A stretch of DNA of 53,672 nt from Clostridium polyendosporum (GCF_018332455.1 NZ_BOPZ01000026.1:1-53672), one strand, 5' to 3'. Counted from the stretch's first letter, positions 32,938-43,423 are shown. The notes: generated by a model from the sequence alone, not told the origin. Numbers and translations are program-made.

Positions 32938-35061
32938 ATGAGTGTAATGAAGGAAAGTAGACTTAAAACCCTGCTCTATATATTAGAAAATAATATTCCG
33001 GCAGGAGAAAACTTAACATATGCTGTGCCAGATATGTGGAACTGTTTTGATTACAATGGTGAAGAACTAAAGAAAAAGGAGAATGGTCTACTTTATGTAA
33101 ATCCATATAAATTTTATTATCAGTGTATAAACAATTTTATTATTAGAAATTATGATGAGAGTATTCAATACAGTAAATCTCTTGCACAAATCAATAATTT
33201 ATTTAAAGAAAGAAACGAAGACGGTCGCGGTGACTGGATAAGAAAAAGCTCAATCTATTCAATGCATGTAAGAACCACAACATCGTGGGATCATGATGGT
33301 TGCGGTGAACTAAAGGATATTAATGGAAACGGTTTCAAAGAAACGGGTACTTTTGTGAAAAGTATAGTTTTATTACCTCTATTAAAGAAAATGGGTATAG
33401 ATACAATATATCTTCTTCCTATAGCTATGCATAGTATAAAAAATAAAAAGGGTGAGATGGGATCGCCGTATGCTGTAAAAAACTTTTTTAAGATTGATCC
33501 TGAACTTAAAGATTATATTACTGGTGATGATTTTTCTGTTGAGGATGAATTTGGGGCTTTTGTTGAGGCGTGCCATATGGTCGGTATTAGAGTAATGATA
33601 GATATAATTCCAAGAACTGCGGCTAGAGATAATGAACTTATGCTAGAACATCCAGAGTGGTTTTATTGGATTAGAGTTAATGACATTCCATATTACAGAC
33701 CACCTCATGTATCAGGACTTGGAGAAAATGTTAAGCCTTTGCCTGAAAATCTTCATTTTGTATATGAGTCAGAGGATGTATGGAATTTAATTAAGAAGTT
33801 TACTGTTTCTCCAGATCAGTTTAATTCAACAGAATGGAATAAAATTAAGAACGAATGTAGGGAGAATGAAAACTTAAATGTTTTAGAATTAATAGAAGGA
33901 AGAATAGGAATTACTACTGCACCAGCATTTTCTGATTGTATAAATGATCCTCAACCTCCATGGGATGATGTAACATTCTTAAGACTTTATTGGGATCATC
34001 CTTTAGAAACAAGAAAATATATGAATGATCCTTATCAGCCCCCATATATTTTACATGATATTATTAAATCTAATTCATTTAAAGGTCAGTATCCAAATGA
34101 AGATTTGTGGCGTGTACTTTCAGATGTAATTCCATTCTATCAAAGAAACTTTGGTATAGATGGAGCAAGAATAGATATGGGGCATGCATTGCCTTCAGAG
34201 CTTGTGGATAGGATAATTAAAAATGCAAGAGAAATAGATAAGGATTTTGCATTTGTTGCAGAGGAACTATTCCAACTTGCAGCAGAAGAGGCTAAAAAAT
34301 GTGGGTATAATATGATTATTGGTCATGGTTTCTATGCTGAACCAAGAGTAGCTGACTTTAGTGCTCATGCTTTTATATATGAATCAAGACATCTTCCTCT
34401 TCCTGTATTGGCTTGCGGGGAAACTCCAGATACTCCAAGATTAGCAGCTCGATTAGGTGGGGAAAGACTTTCAAAATGTTTAACTGTAATAAATCAGTTT
34501 ATGCCTAATGGAGTTCCTTTTATCAATTCAGGACTTGAGATTTATGAAACCCAACCTATGAATACGGGACTTGACTGTAGTAAGGATGAACAGTGGATAA
34601 GACTAGCGTGGGATGATCCTTATAATGGAAAATTAGCATTCTTTGATAGATACCAGCTTCACTGGACGTATTGGAATAGATGGGACATAGCAGATACTCT
34701 AGATACTGTTTCAAAGATAAGAAAACAGTACCTAAATACAATAACGAATTTAAATAATTTTATTCCACTATGGTTTGGTCAATGGGATGTTCCAGTAATA
34801 GGTCTAGGCTGGATTGAAGAAGGCAAGAAGGGATGGCATGAAGATAATATCCTTTTAGTAATAGGTAATACAGACATGAATAATAGTATAGATATAAATG
34901 TTTACTTAGATAGTATAAGAAATCAATCAGGTAATTCTGAAAGAAAAGTAAGATTTTTATATTCGACTCACATATGGAAACATGATATATATTACTTAGA
35001 TGATTATTTTAATATGAGATTTTCACTTCTACCAGGTGAAGTGAAAATAATAAAGATATAA
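32938..35061 (+). CDS. GH13 alpha-amylase-family enzyme (maltosyltransferase-like)
   Basis: 707 residues from the ATG eight bases after GTGGGGGT. It shows the GH13 barrel motifs: region I around MVGIRVMIDIIPRTAARD, region II DGARIDMGH (nucleophile Asp413), region III VAEELF (acid Glu442 or 443), and a C-terminal beta domain ending in LLPGEVKIIKI. A large inserted segment follows HPEWFYWIRVND. There is no signal peptide, so it acts on intracellular alpha-glucans or maltodextrins. The insertion and length recall Thermotoga-type maltosyltransferase or GlgE-like enzymes more than ordinary amylases, but the reaction is not certain. It is closed by a 14-bp terminator. Confidence 0.78.
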   Translation: MSVMKESRLKTLLYILENNIPAGENLTYAVPDMWNCFDYNGEELKKKENGLLYVNPYKFYYQCINNFIIRNYDESIQYSKSLAQINNLFKERNEDGRGDWIRKSSIYSMHVRTTTSWDHDGCGELKDINGNGFKETGTFVKSIVLLPLLKKMGIDTIYLLPIAMHSIKNKKGEMGSPYAVKNFFKIDPELKDYITGDDFSVEDEFGAFVEACHMVGIRVMIDIIPRTAARDNELMLEHPEWFYWIRVNDIPYYRPPHVSGLGENVKPLPENLHFVYESEDVWNLIKKFTVSPDQFNSTEWNKIKNECRENENLNVLELIEGRIGITTAPAFSDCINDPQPPWDDVTFLRLYWDHPLETRKYMNDPYQPPYILHDIIKSNSFKGQYPNEDLWRVLSDVIPFYQRNFGIDGARIDMGHALPSELVDRIIKNAREIDKDFAFVAEELFQLAAEEAKKCGYNMIIGHGFYAEPRVADFSAHAFIYESRHLPLPVLACGETPDTPRLAARLGGERLSKCLTVINQFMPNGVPFINSGLEIYETQPMNTGLDCSKDEQWIRLAWDDPYNGKLAFFDRYQLHWTYWNRWDIADTLDTVSKIRKQYLNTITNLNNFIPLWFGQWDVPVIGLGWIEEGKKGWHEDNILLVIGNTDMNNSIDINVYLDSIRNQSGNSERKVRFLYSTHIWKHDIYYLDDYFNMRFSLLPGEVKIIKI

Positions 35062-35090
35062 TAAAACTGAACTGACATCGAGCTAATTCA

Positions 35091-35128
35091 GCTTTAGCTA
35101 GACTTCACTTTGTGAAATAGTAGCAAAT
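35091..35128 (-). repeat. Dispersed hairpin element, copy 5 of 5 (inverted)
   Basis: On the minus strand, TTTGCTACT precedes the core ATTTCA-CAAAG-TGAAGT, followed by CTAGCTAAAGC (core 35102-35118). One arm has A to G, which keeps a G-T pair. Confidence 0.7.
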
Positions 35129-35160
35129 AGGGGACAGCGTATGCTGTCCCCTATTTAATT
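35125..35160 (+). terminator. Terminator after the GH13 gene
   Basis: A 14-bp perfect stem AAATAGGGGACAGC / GCTGTCCCCTATTT around GTAT, followed by AATTT. Its left arm abuts the hairpin element. Confidence 0.88.
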
Positions 35161-35306
35161 TCCTTCAGGAAAAATAAAATTATTATAAAGTTGTATATAT
35201 ATATATGATATAGTTATTTTTATAAATAAAATTATTAAATAATACAATAAATAAAATATATAGTGATTTACTTAGTATTAATATTTTAAGTAGGAGGGAA
35301 GAATCT

Positions 35307-36029
35307 GTGATAGATAAGAATAGTCCTATACCGGTTTATTATCAGTTAAAGGAAGATATAAAAAAGAAAATAGCTCATGGTGTATGGAAGGTTGGTCAAT
35401 GTATAGACAGTGAAAGAGAACTTTCAGAAAGATATGAAGTGAGCAGAATGACTATTAGACAGGCACTTGGAGAACTTGTGCAAGAAGGTATGCTGATAAG
35501 AGAAAAAGGAAAAGGGACTTTCGTATGTGAGCCTAAGGTAAAACAAAAGGATATGATGAGTTTTTCTGAGATTATTAAGAAGTTGGGCAGAAAACTTGAA
35601 ACAAAGGTTTTGGAATTTGAGATTATTCATACTCCAGAGGAGTTGTTGGATGTATTTCCATTTGAACAGGTTTATAAAATAAATAGAATGAGAACGGTTG
35701 ATGGTGAAAGTGTTGCAAATGAGATTGTCTATATACCTTGTGATTATTGTGGGTACATAGATGAAGAAATGCTTAAAGGTTCACTGTATAAACTTTTAGA
35801 GAAATTTGGATATAAAATAGATTATACTGAATCCTCAATTAAGGCAGTCATAATGAATGAAGATTACAAAACACTATTTAATCTAGAAGGAGAAGTTCCT
35901 CTACTTCAAATACACTCGAGGACAATGACTAGAGAAGGAAAACTTTTGTTTGTAGAGGAATCAATTTATAGATCTGATAAGTACATTTTAGAAGTTAATA
36001 TTTCTAGGAGAGAAGGAAAGATGCGATAA
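35307..36029 (+). CDS. GntR/HutC-family transcriptional regulator
   Basis: 240 residues. The N-terminal winged helix (about 1-70) reads IPVYYQLKEDIKKKIAHGVW, then SERELSERYEVSRMTIRQAL and EKGKGTFV, the GntR pattern. The C-terminal UTRA domain (about 90-235) binds a small effector, often a sugar phosphate or amino-sugar phosphate. It starts at GTG behind GTAGGAGGG. It lies just after the GH13 gene but has its own upstream gap, so a role in controlling carbohydrate use is plausible but unproven. Confidence 0.92.
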   Translation: MIDKNSPIPVYYQLKEDIKKKIAHGVWKVGQCIDSERELSERYEVSRMTIRQALGELVQEGMLIREKGKGTFVCEPKVKQKDMMSFSEIIKKLGRKLETKVLEFEIIHTPEELLDVFPFEQVYKINRMRTVDGESVANEIVYIPCDYCGYIDEEMLKGSLYKLLEKFGYKIDYTESSIKAVIMNEDYKTLFNLEGEVPLLQIHSRTMTREGKLLFVEESIYRSDKYILEVNISRREGKMR

Positions 36030-36221
36030 TATTAATATTAATTTATCGTTTTGTTAAATAGTTTTAGTTTTTAAATGTTGTTAAATTTTTTTACTTAGTT
36101 AGGATATTTATTTAAATATATGATATTATAAATATTGTTTAAATGTTTATAGTTTTATAAAATATGAACACATGCTAATGTATACTAAAGTATTATGAGT
36201 AGATGTGGTGGAGTGGTAGAT

Positions 36222-37580
36222 ATGGCTAAGGTTAGAACTTTTTATGTTTGTCAGCAGTGTGGGTATGAATCACTTAAATGGCTTGGAAAATGCCCTTCAT
36301 GTAGTGCTTGGAATTCAATGGTTGAGGAAGTTAAAGAAAAAAAGATTGAAAAATCAACTATTCCTATTAAGGCAATTAGTTCTCCAAAGGCAATAGGACA
36401 GATTAAGTCAGGAGAAAAGGAAAGATATGATACTGGTATCTCAGAGCTTAACAGAGTACTTGGAGGAGGTCTTGTAAAAGGTTCTTTAACATTAATTTCA
36501 GGGGATCCGGGTATAGGAAAATCAACGCTTCTTCTTCAAACTGCAAATAACATATCTCAAAAATATGGTAACGTTCTATATATATCAGGAGAAGAATCTG
36601 AAGAGCAGATAAAGATACGGGGGGACCGTTTAGAAGTTCAGGCTTCTAATCTTTATATAGTTTCAGAAACAAATATGGATATAATAGAAGCGTATATAAA
36701 TGAGTTGAAGCCTATATTCGTAATAATAGATTCTATTCAGACTGTTTATAAAGAAGGAGTAACTTCAGCACCAGGGAGTGTCTCACAAGTGAGAGAATGC
36801 TCAAATATTATTATGAGATTAGCAAAAAGTAATAACATTCCACTATTTATAGTAGCCCATGTTACAAAGCAAGGTGAGCTAGCAGGACCAAGAGTTTTAG
36901 AACACATGGTAGATACAGTTCTTTCTTTTGAAGGTGAGAGAACTGAGGATTTTAGGATTTTAAGAACCATGAAAAATAGATTTGGAACTACTAGTGAGAT
37001 AGGTGTATTTGAAATGAGAGAAGAGGGACTCATGCAGATCTATGATCCTTCTCGTATGTTCCTTGAAGACACAAGTTATAATCAGGAAGGTTCTATGGTT
37101 ATAGGAATAATGGAAGGAACAAGACCTATACTAGTAGAAATACAAGCTCTTGTTACAGAAACTAAAGCTATAATGCCAAGAAGAACACCTGTAGGTATAG
37201 ATAACTCAAGATTAAACCTCATGTTAGCTGTTTTAGAAAAGAAACTTAAAATACCATTCTATAATAGCGATGTATATATGAATGTAGTTGGAGGTTTAAA
37301 TATAGAAGGAACTACAGCAGATTTAGGTATAGCCCTTGCATTGATATCATCTTCTAAAGGAAAGGCCTGTGCGTTAGAAAAGGCTATGGTTATAGGAGAG
37401 GTAGGTCTTACTGGAGAGATAAGACCAGTTACTCATTGCGATCGTCTTGTAAATGAAGCTGAAAAAATGGGTTTTACAAATGTTATAGTACCATTTAGAA
37501 ATATGGAGAAGATAACGAATGATAAGCTAAATGTTATAGGGGTAAAGACAGTTAAGGAAGCAATTAGCAAGATTTTCTAA
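36222..37580 (+). CDS. radA: RadA (Sms), DNA branch-migration ATPase
   Basis: 452 residues from the ATG after GGTGGAGTGG. The N-terminal zinc finger is [18 protein letters not shown]. The RecA-like core has Walker [10 protein letters not shown], the RadA-specific KNRFG motif, and LVEIQALV. The C-terminal Lon-like domain lacks protease residues. RadA drives branch migration in recombinational repair. It sits next to disA, as in most Firmicutes; the stop is 16 bases before the disA start. The loss of three of the usual cysteines seen in some RadA proteins is not the case here. Confidence 0.96.
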   Translation: MAKVRTFYVCQQCGYESLKWLGKCPSCSAWNSMVEEVKEKKIEKSTIPIKAISSPKAIGQIKSGEKERYDTGISELNRVLGGGLVKGSLTLISGDPGIGKSTLLLQTANNISQKYGNVLYISGEESEEQIKIRGDRLEVQASNLYIVSETNMDIIEAYINELKPIFVIIDSIQTVYKEGVTSAPGSVSQVRECSNIIMRLAKSNNIPLFIVAHVTKQGELAGPRVLEHMVDTVLSFEGERTEDFRILRTMKNRFGTTSEIGVFEMREEGLMQIYDPSRMFLEDTSYNQEGSMVIGIMEGTRPILVEIQALVTETKAIMPRRTPVGIDNSRLNLMLAVLEKKLKIPFYNSDVYMNVVGGLNIEGTTADLGIALALISSSKGKACALEKAMVIGEVGLTGEIRPVTHCDRLVNEAEKMGFTNVIVPFRNMEKITNDKLNVIGVKTVKEAISKIF

Positions 37581-37596
37581 TAGATTGGGTGAGTGT

Positions 37597-38661
37597 ATGA
37601 GGATAGAAAGTGATAAGGAAATAAAGAATATCTTAAGGATTGTTGGCCCAGGAACTCAACTTAGAGAGGGCCTTGAAAACATACTTAGAGCCAAAACTGG
37701 TGGTCTTATAGTATTGAGTGATAGTGAAGAAGTGATGAAAATTGTAGATGGTGGATTTACCATAAATGCAGATTATACTCCTTCATACATATATGAATTA
37801 GCTAAGATGGATGGCGCTATAGTTATTAGTTCAGATCTAAAGAAAATAGTTTGTGCTAATACTCAATTAGTACCTGACTCTGGAATACCTACTTTTGAAA
37901 CTGGTACTAGGCATAGAACAGCTCAAAGAGTAGCAAAACAAACAGGATTTATTAGCGTTGCTATTTCTCAGAGAAGAAATATAATAACTATTTATAAAGG
38001 TGATTTAAAATATGTTTTAAGAGAAAGCAGTGTTATTTTAGGAAGAGCTAATCAAGCCATTCAAACTTTGGAAAAGTATGTTTCAGTATTGGATAGGGTT
38101 ATAAATAATTTAAACCTTCTTGAGTTTCAGGATTTAGTTACTCTTTTTGATGTGGTTACTGCTGTTCAAAGAACTGAAATGGTGATGAGAATAGTAAGTG
38201 AAATAGAAAGATACATTGTGGAACTTGGAAATGAAGGAAGATTGATTTCTATGCAGCTTAATGAGTTAGTTAGAAATATAGAGCAGGATGGATTATTGCT
38301 TATAAGAGATTACTGTCAGCGTGATTTAGAGTATAATGAGATATATAAAGAGATGCAGAAATTCTCAGCAGAGGAGCTACTTGATTTAGAACTTATTGCT
38401 AGGGAAATGGGATATGTTGGAGTTCCGTTGGTAGATACTCTAATTTCACCTAGAGGACATAGGATATTAAATAAAGTTCCAAGAATACCTGCTAGTGTTA
38501 TAGATAATCTCATAAAACATTTTAAAGAATTAAAGGGTGTACTTGAAGCCAACACTGACGATTTAGATTTAGTTGAAGGAATTGGTGAGGCCAGAGCAAG
38601 AGCAATAAGAAATGGACTAAGAAGAATTAAAGAGCAGGTTTCACTAAATAAACAATTATAA
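37597..38661 (+). CDS. disA: DisA, diadenylate cyclase with DNA-scanning domain
   Basis: 354 residues from the ATG after GGTGAG; an in-frame TTG four codons earlier is an alternative. The N-terminal DAC domain shows DGAIVIS (72-78) and GTRHRTAQR with RHR at 105-107. These are the catalytic motifs that join two ATP into cyclic-di-AMP. A helical linker and a C-terminal HhH domain ([17 protein letters not shown]) bind branched DNA. In Bacillus, DisA pauses at lesions and lowers c-di-AMP, delaying sporulation. The c-di-AMP receptor DarA is also in this window (7563), so both ends of the pathway are visible. Confidence 0.96.
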   Translation: MRIESDKEIKNILRIVGPGTQLREGLENILRAKTGGLIVLSDSEEVMKIVDGGFTINADYTPSYIYELAKMDGAIVISSDLKKIVCANTQLVPDSGIPTFETGTRHRTAQRVAKQTGFISVAISQRRNIITIYKGDLKYVLRESSVILGRANQAIQTLEKYVSVLDRVINNLNLLEFQDLVTLFDVVTAVQRTEMVMRIVSEIERYIVELGNEGRLISMQLNELVRNIEQDGLLLIRDYCQRDLEYNEIYKEMQKFSAEELLDLELIAREMGYVGVPLVDTLISPRGHRILNKVPRIPASVIDNLIKHFKELKGVLEANTDDLDLVEGIGEARARAIRNGLRRIKEQVSLNKQL

Positions 38662-38662
38662 A

Positions 38663-38696
38663 AACATATTAGCAGGATCACTCCTGCTAATATGTT
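38663..38696. terminator. Terminator shared by disA and the convergent gene
   Basis: A 15-bp perfect stem AACATATTAGCAGGA / TCCTGCTAATATGTT around TCAC. The T-tail is on the leftward side, so it best serves the gene at 38695, whose stop codon overlaps it. Confidence 0.85.
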
Positions 38697-39093
38697 ATCT
38701 AAAAGTAAATTTTCCGAGCGTGTTTATTTTATCAAATTCCCTAATGAGGATATCGTAAAGGTTTAAATCTAAGGCATTGCAAAGAGAAGTTAAGTAGAAT
38801 ATGTTGTTGCCTATCTCTCTTTCTATAACCTCTCTACAACTGTCACAGAGGTCTCCATTAAGGTGACTCTTCAAACATTTATCTAAAGCTTCTATAGAAT
38901 CGTTTTCTTTTGGAAGACATTGTTTTTCAGCAGTCATTTTTACACATCCACAATTTGTAACTGCTTTTGCAACTGCTCTATTTACTCTAGCGGTTGATTC
39001 TTGATATTTTGTCAATATATCCAATATACTTTTATGTCTTAATAGGGATTCTTGGACTACATCTTGAAAATTATCAAAGATAACATCTTTCAT
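38695..39093 (-). CDS. Small cysteine-containing helical protein of unknown function
   Basis: 132 residues from the ATG behind GGAGTGAG (a GTG three codons earlier overlaps it). It is probably all helical. Cysteines lie in NCGCVK, KQCLP, KCLKSH and LCDSCRE, which could bind a metal. The C-terminal stretch EIGNNIFYLTSLCNALDLNLYDIL resembles the last helices of MazG-type all-alpha NTP pyrophosphohydrolases, but the acidic metal site is not clear. I cannot give a function. It reads leftward between disA and yacL, behind its own TTGACA-18-TATAAT promoter. Confidence 0.72.
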   Translation of the reverse strand: MKDVIFDNFQDVVQESLLRHKSILDILTKYQESTARVNRAVAKAVTNCGCVKMTAEKQCLPKENDSIEALDKCLKSHLNGDLCDSCREVIEREIGNNIFYLTSLCNALDLNLYDILIREFDKINTLGKFTFR

Positions 39094-39135
39094 CAGTCTC
39101 ACTCCTTTAACAAATATAGGTTGACTGTCAATTTA

Positions 39136-39165
39136 ATTATAAATATTTTCTGATAATTTTGTCAA
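39136..39165 (-). promoter_or_regulatory. Promoter of the leftward small gene
   Basis: On the minus strand, TTGACA (39165-39160) and TATAAT (39141-39136) are 18 bp apart. On the plus strand the yacL side has TATAAT at 39299-39304 but a poor -35. The rest of this 300-bp gap shows nothing else. Confidence 0.65.
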
Positions 39166-39397
39166 TAAGCTTCTGGTTTCCGTTTCTTGATATTATATTA
39201 AAACAATTAAATTTCTTTTTACAGGGGGTAATGTTGAGTAATTTTTAACATTTCATGAAATCAGAATTTTTTAGATTTTAGTATATTTTTCCGTATGGTA
39301 TAATTAAAATGGTAAGATATATATGTAATTACAGCAATTATGATAGAATGTATTTTCAAATTGATGGAAATACTTAATATATTAGGAGGTGAATTTT

Positions 39398-40504
39398 TTG
39401 ATAAAAAAGCTTTTTAGGCTCATATTTACAGTTATAGGCTTATTTTTAGGCTTCTTTACAATAGATGCATTAATAAGGTTGGACTATGTTGTATCTATGT
39501 TTCCTTTAGTAAAAGAACCAGTATGGGCAGTGATTTTTTATACTTTATTTACAATCATTTTTGGACTCATACTTTTTATTGTTTCTCCGCTCTTATATTT
39601 AGGAATTGCAAAGTTAATAGATTCTATTGAGAATAATATGCAAAAGCTTACAGCTAGCGAAATTATTTTTGGTGCAATAGGAGCCATAGTATCTTTAATT
39701 ATTGCATCACTTTTTATGGTTCCACTTAATAGAGTTTTAAACAAAATTAATGATGTCATAGGACCAGTACTTTTTATCCTTATAAACCTTATAGCAGGTA
39801 TTATAGGAGCTGATATTTCAGTAAAGAAAAAAGATGATATTCTTTCTATTTTTGGAGGATTAAAAAAAGGTTCTTCAAAGGATAAGAAAAATAAACAAAG
39901 TATTAAGGTGTTTTCTAAGGTTTTGGATACTTCAGTTATTATTGATGGAAGAATCTTTGATTTATGCCAAACAGGTTTTATTGAAGGACCTTTAGTTATT
40001 GCTAATTTTGTATTAGATGAACTTAGACACATTTCTGATTCATCAGATACTCTTAAAAGAAATAGAGGAAGAAGAGGATTAGATATACTTAATAGAATAC
40101 AAAAAGAGTTAAGTATAGAAGTTCAAAACTGGGAAGGTGATTTTCCGGAAATTTCCGAAGTTGATTCAAAGCTCTTAAAACTTGCTCAAACTTTAGGCGG
40201 AAAGGTAATAACGAATGACTACAATCTTAACAAGGTAGCAGAATTTCAAGGAGTTCCTGTTTTAAACATAAATGAACTCGCTAATGCTATAAAGCCTGTA
40301 GTGTTACCAGGTGAGGATATGAAGCTAACCATTGTTAAGGATGGTAAAGAAGCTAATCAAGGTGTTGCTTATCTTGATGATGGAACTATGATTGTTGTAG
40401 AAGGCGGAAGAAAGTTTATTGGTGAAGAGATTGATGTAACAGTCACTTCTGTACTCCAAACAGCAGCAGGAAGAATGATATTTGCAAAACAAAAGGAAGT
40501 TTAG
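39398..40504 (+). CDS. yacL: YacL-type PIN/TRAM membrane protein
   Basis: 368 residues from the TTG eight bases after AGGAGG; a GTG three codons earlier overlaps the ribosome-binding site. Four N-terminal membrane helices (up to about 145) are followed by a short basic linker. A PIN nuclease domain with VLDTSVIIDGRIFDL and later acidic residues (LDELRHI, NDYNL) comes next, then a C-terminal TRAM RNA-binding domain (GVAYLDDGTMIVVEGG). PIN domains are Mg2+-dependent RNases; the target of this widespread Firmicute family is not known. It is followed directly by ispD, as in Bacillus. Confidence 0.93.
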   Translation: MIKKLFRLIFTVIGLFLGFFTIDALIRLDYVVSMFPLVKEPVWAVIFYTLFTIIFGLILFIVSPLLYLGIAKLIDSIENNMQKLTASEIIFGAIGAIVSLIIASLFMVPLNRVLNKINDVIGPVLFILINLIAGIIGADISVKKKDDILSIFGGLKKGSSKDKKNKQSIKVFSKVLDTSVIIDGRIFDLCQTGFIEGPLVIANFVLDELRHISDSSDTLKRNRGRRGLDILNRIQKELSIEVQNWEGDFPEISEVDSKLLKLAQTLGGKVITNDYNLNKVAEFQGVPVLNINELANAIKPVVLPGEDMKLTIVKDGKEANQGVAYLDDGTMIVVEGGRKFIGEEIDVTVTSVLQTAAGRMIFAKQKEV

Positions 40505-40517
40505 AAAGGAAGTCAAT

Positions 40518-41210
40518 ATGGGAAAGGTTTGTGCAATAGTTTTGGCAGGTGGCAGAGGAACTAGGATGGGAAGTTGCTTATCAAAGCAGTTTATTAAAGT
40601 AAATGATAAACCTTTACTTTATTACACTTTAAAGACTTTTACACAATGTAATTTTATAGATGAGATAATATTGGTATTACCTAAAAGTGAGATTGAATTT
40701 TGTAAGAGTGAGGTGTTGGATAAGTTTTCTATCACTGTTTCAAAAATAGTTGAAGGTGGCTCAGAAAGACAGGATTCTGTATATAATGGATTAAAGGTAC
40801 TTGAAAACTGTGATATAGTACTTATACATGATGGTGCACGGCCTTTTGTTTCTAAAAGAATTATAGAAGATGGAGTTCATTTTGCTAGAAAATATGGAGC
40901 TGCTGCTCCAGGGGTTACCCCAAAAGACACAATAAAGATAAAGGGAGAGGCTGGATTTTCACAGAATACTCCTGATAGAAGAACTTTGTGTGCTGTCCAA
41001 ACTCCACAGTGTTTTAGATATGAAACTATAATAAGATGTCATGAAAATATCAGTAAAGAAGGAATAACAGTTACTGATGATACTATGGCTATAGAAATTT
41101 TTGGAGAGAAAGTTTACTTGTATGAAGGAGAGTATACTAATTTAAAAGTAACTACTCCAGAGGATTTGATTTTAGCAGAAAAACTTTCAAAGGAATATTG
41201 TATTAAGTAA
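40518..41210 (+). CDS. ispD: 2-C-methyl-D-erythritol 4-phosphate cytidylyltransferase
   Basis: 230 residues of the nucleotidyltransferase fold. VLAGGRGTRMGS at the N-terminus binds CTP, and LIHDGARPFVS and the TPQCFRY stretch are typical IspD motifs. It makes CDP-methylerythritol in the non-mevalonate isoprenoid pathway. The start chosen is the ATG behind AAAGGAAG, which begins 13 bases after the yacL stop; an earlier in-frame start would overlap yacL. No ispF follows, unlike Bacillus; the T-box and proS come next. Confidence 0.93.
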   Translation: MGKVCAIVLAGGRGTRMGSCLSKQFIKVNDKPLLYYTLKTFTQCNFIDEIILVLPKSEIEFCKSEVLDKFSITVSKIVEGGSERQDSVYNGLKVLENCDIVLIHDGARPFVSKRIIEDGVHFARKYGAAAPGVTPKDTIKIKGEAGFSQNTPDRRTLCAVQTPQCFRYETIIRCHENISKEGITVTDDTMAIEIFGEKVYLYEGEYTNLKVTTPEDLILAEKLSKEYCIK

Positions 41211-41248
41211 GTGTAATCTGTATATAGTAACTTCATATTTTCAGAATA

Positions 41249-41277
41249 TTGACAGTAATATTTAAAGTATGTATAAT
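41249..41277 (+). promoter_or_regulatory. Consensus promoter of the T-box-proS unit
   Basis: TTGACA (41249-41254) and TATAAT (41272-41277), both perfect, are 17 bp apart. The transcript should begin near 41284, at the start of the T-box leader. Confidence 0.88.
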
Positions 41278-41283
41278 AAATTA

Positions 41284-41495
41284 GGCTAAACTTAATATTG
41301 CAAAGCAGTGAAGAAGAATAGTAGGAGCTATCATACAGAGAGAAGATCCTTGGCTGAAAGATTTTCGCCAGCTTTGAACCCACTTCTGAGTTGTAGGCAA
41401 AAACTATCGGTTTAATACCGTTATCATTTTTGAGTACAAATTTAGGTGGTACCGCGACTGTAAGTTCGCCCTAATATAGGGGCGGACTTTTTTAT
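41284..41495 (+). promoter_or_regulatory. T-box leader controlling proS
   Basis: An untranslated leader carrying the T-box sequence AGGTGGTACCGCG (about 41444-41456), whose bulge pairs with uncharged tRNA. It ends in the terminator AAGTTCGCCC / GGGGCGGACTT with a T-run (41462-41493). Stem I includes AGAGAGAAG and a specifier region TGAACCCACTTC where CCC or CCA, both proline codons, fits the downstream prolyl-tRNA synthetase. Uncharged tRNA-Pro should favour read-through. Confidence 0.92.
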
Positions 41496-41543
41496 ATATT
41501 TGGAAATAATAGTTAATACATAGTGAATTAGGAGGAATTGCTT

Positions 41544-43235
41544 ATGAAAATGTCAAATATGCTAGTATCTACACTGAGAGAAGTGCCAGCAGAAGCAGAA
41601 ATAGAAAGCCATAAGCTTATGCTTAGAGCAGGAATGATGAGAAAGATGGCTTCAGGTATATATAATTTTATGCCATTAGGACTTAAGGTTTTGAAGAACG
41701 TTCAAAATATAGTTAGAGAAGAAATGAATAACGCTGGAGCACAAGAGTTTTTAGCATCAGCATTACTTCCATCTGAACTTTGGAAAGAATCAGGAAGATG
41801 GGATGCTTACGGTGCAGAGATGTTTAGATTAAAAGACAGAAATGATAGAGAGTTCTGCCTTGGGCCAACTCATGAGGAAGTATTTACTGATATAGCTAGA
41901 AATGAAATAAAGTCATATAAGCAACTACCAGTAAATCTTTATCAAATTCAAACTAAGTATAGGGATGAGAGAAGACCAAGATTTGGTGTAATGAGATCAA
42001 GAGAATTTGTAATGAAGGATGCTTATAGTTTTGATAAGGATGAAGCAGGATTAGATGTTTCATACAACAAGATGTATGAAGCTTATGTTAATATATTTAA
42101 CAGATGTGGATTAGATGCAAAGTGTGTTGAAGCAGATTCAGGTGCTATAGGAGGTTCAAATTCAGCAGAATTTATGGTTAAGTCTGAAGTTGGAGAAGAC
42201 GATGTAGTTTTTTGTACAGCTTGTGATTATGCTGCTAATATAGAAAAAGCTTCATCAACTCCAGAGATGGGTGAAAAGGAAGAAATGAAGGAACTTAATA
42301 AGATTGAAACTCCAAATACTAGAACTATAGAAGATCTTGTAAAGTTCTTTAATACATCAGAAAAGAATTTCGCTAAAACTCTTATCTATAAGGCTGATGG
42401 AAAAATTGTTGCTGTTATGATAAGAGGAGATAGAGAAGTAAATGAAACAAAGGTTTCAAATGCTTTAGGTGGAACTACCGAATTTGAAATGGCAGATGTT
42501 GAGTCAGTAATGAAGGCTACTGGTGCTCAAGTTGGTTTTGCTGGTCCTGTAGGAATAAAAGTAGATGAACTTTTAGTTGATATAGAAGTTGCAAACATGT
42601 TTAATTTTGTAGTTGGTGCTAATGAAACAGGATATCACTATGAAAATGTAAACTACGGAAGGGATTTCGAAGGCAAAGTTGGAGACTATAGAAACATAAC
42701 TGTAGGAGAAAAGTGTCCACGTTGTGGAGAAACAATAACAATTGCTAGAGGAACGGAAGTAGGACATATATTTAAGCTTGGAACAAAATATTCAGAAGCT
42801 ATGAATGCTACTTTCATAGATGAAAATGGAGAATCTAAACCATTTATTATGGGTTGCTATGGTATTGGTGTTACAAGAACTATGGCTTCAATAATAGAAC
42901 AGCATCACGACGAAAATGGTATTATATGGCCAATCTCTGTTGCACCATATCATGTTTCGTTAATCCCAGTAAATATAAAGGATGAACTTCAAATGAAAGT
43001 TGCTGAAGAAATGTATCAAAAGCTTAGAACTGCTGGTGTCGATGTAATTATGGATGATAGAAATGAAAGAGCGGGAGTGAAGTTTAAGGATTCAGACCTT
43101 ATGGGAATTCCGATGAGAATAACTATTGGAAAGAAGATAAGTGAAGGACAGGTTGAATTTAAGCTTAGAAATTCTTCTGATATTGAGGTAATAAATATAC
43201 AGGATGTATATAATAAGGTAAAAGAACAATTTTAA
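41544..43235 (+). CDS. proS: Prolyl-tRNA synthetase (bacterial type)
   Basis: 563 residues from the ATG eight bases after GGAGG. It is a class II synthetase: motif 1 around [10 protein letters not shown], motif 2 in [20 protein letters not shown], and motif 3 in [13 protein letters not shown]. An inserted editing (INS) domain sits between motifs 2 and 3, including [19 protein letters not shown] and later segments. The C-terminal anticodon-binding domain ends in [12 protein letters not shown]. The insertion domain marks the bacterial (not archaeal) ProS class. It is governed by the preceding T-box. Confidence 0.97.
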   Translation: MKMSNMLVSTLREVPAEAEIESHKLMLRAGMMRKMASGIYNFMPLGLKVLKNVQNIVREEMNNAGAQEFLASALLPSELWKESGRWDAYGAEMFRLKDRNDREFCLGPTHEEVFTDIARNEIKSYKQLPVNLYQIQTKYRDERRPRFGVMRSREFVMKDAYSFDKDEAGLDVSYNKMYEAYVNIFNRCGLDAKCVEADSGAIGGSNSAEFMVKSEVGEDDVVFCTACDYAANIEKASSTPEMGEKEEMKELNKIETPNTRTIEDLVKFFNTSEKNFAKTLIYKADGKIVAVMIRGDREVNETKVSNALGGTTEFEMADVESVMKATGAQVGFAGPVGIKVDELLVDIEVANMFNFVVGANETGYHYENVNYGRDFEGKVGDYRNITVGEKCPRCGETITIARGTEVGHIFKLGTKYSEAMNATFIDENGESKPFIMGCYGIGVTRTMASIIEQHHDENGIIWPISVAPYHVSLIPVNIKDELQMKVAEEMYQKLRTAGVDVIMDDRNERAGVKFKDSDLMGIPMRITIGKKISEGQVEFKLRNSSDIEVINIQDVYNKVKEQF

Positions 43236-43423
43236 GTTAATTAATTGAGTTTAAGATAATTAAGATTGAAGAGTATTTAATTAAAAAAGATTTAGATATA
43301 CTAGATTAACAATTTTAAGAATATAATAGTAAATTTAGATAGAAATTTGGCTTTTGTGAATTCTATCCGCTGCTGTTATAAGTGAAAATTTTTAATTGTT
43401 AATTGAGAAAAGGAGGTATAGTG

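Noticed and set aside
39248-39264. A sixth copy of the dispersed hairpin element (CATTTCATGAAATC)
   Set aside because: Only the palindromic ATTTCATGAAAT matches; the 5-base loop, the TTTGCTA start and the CTRGCTAAA end are missing, so it is probably chance.
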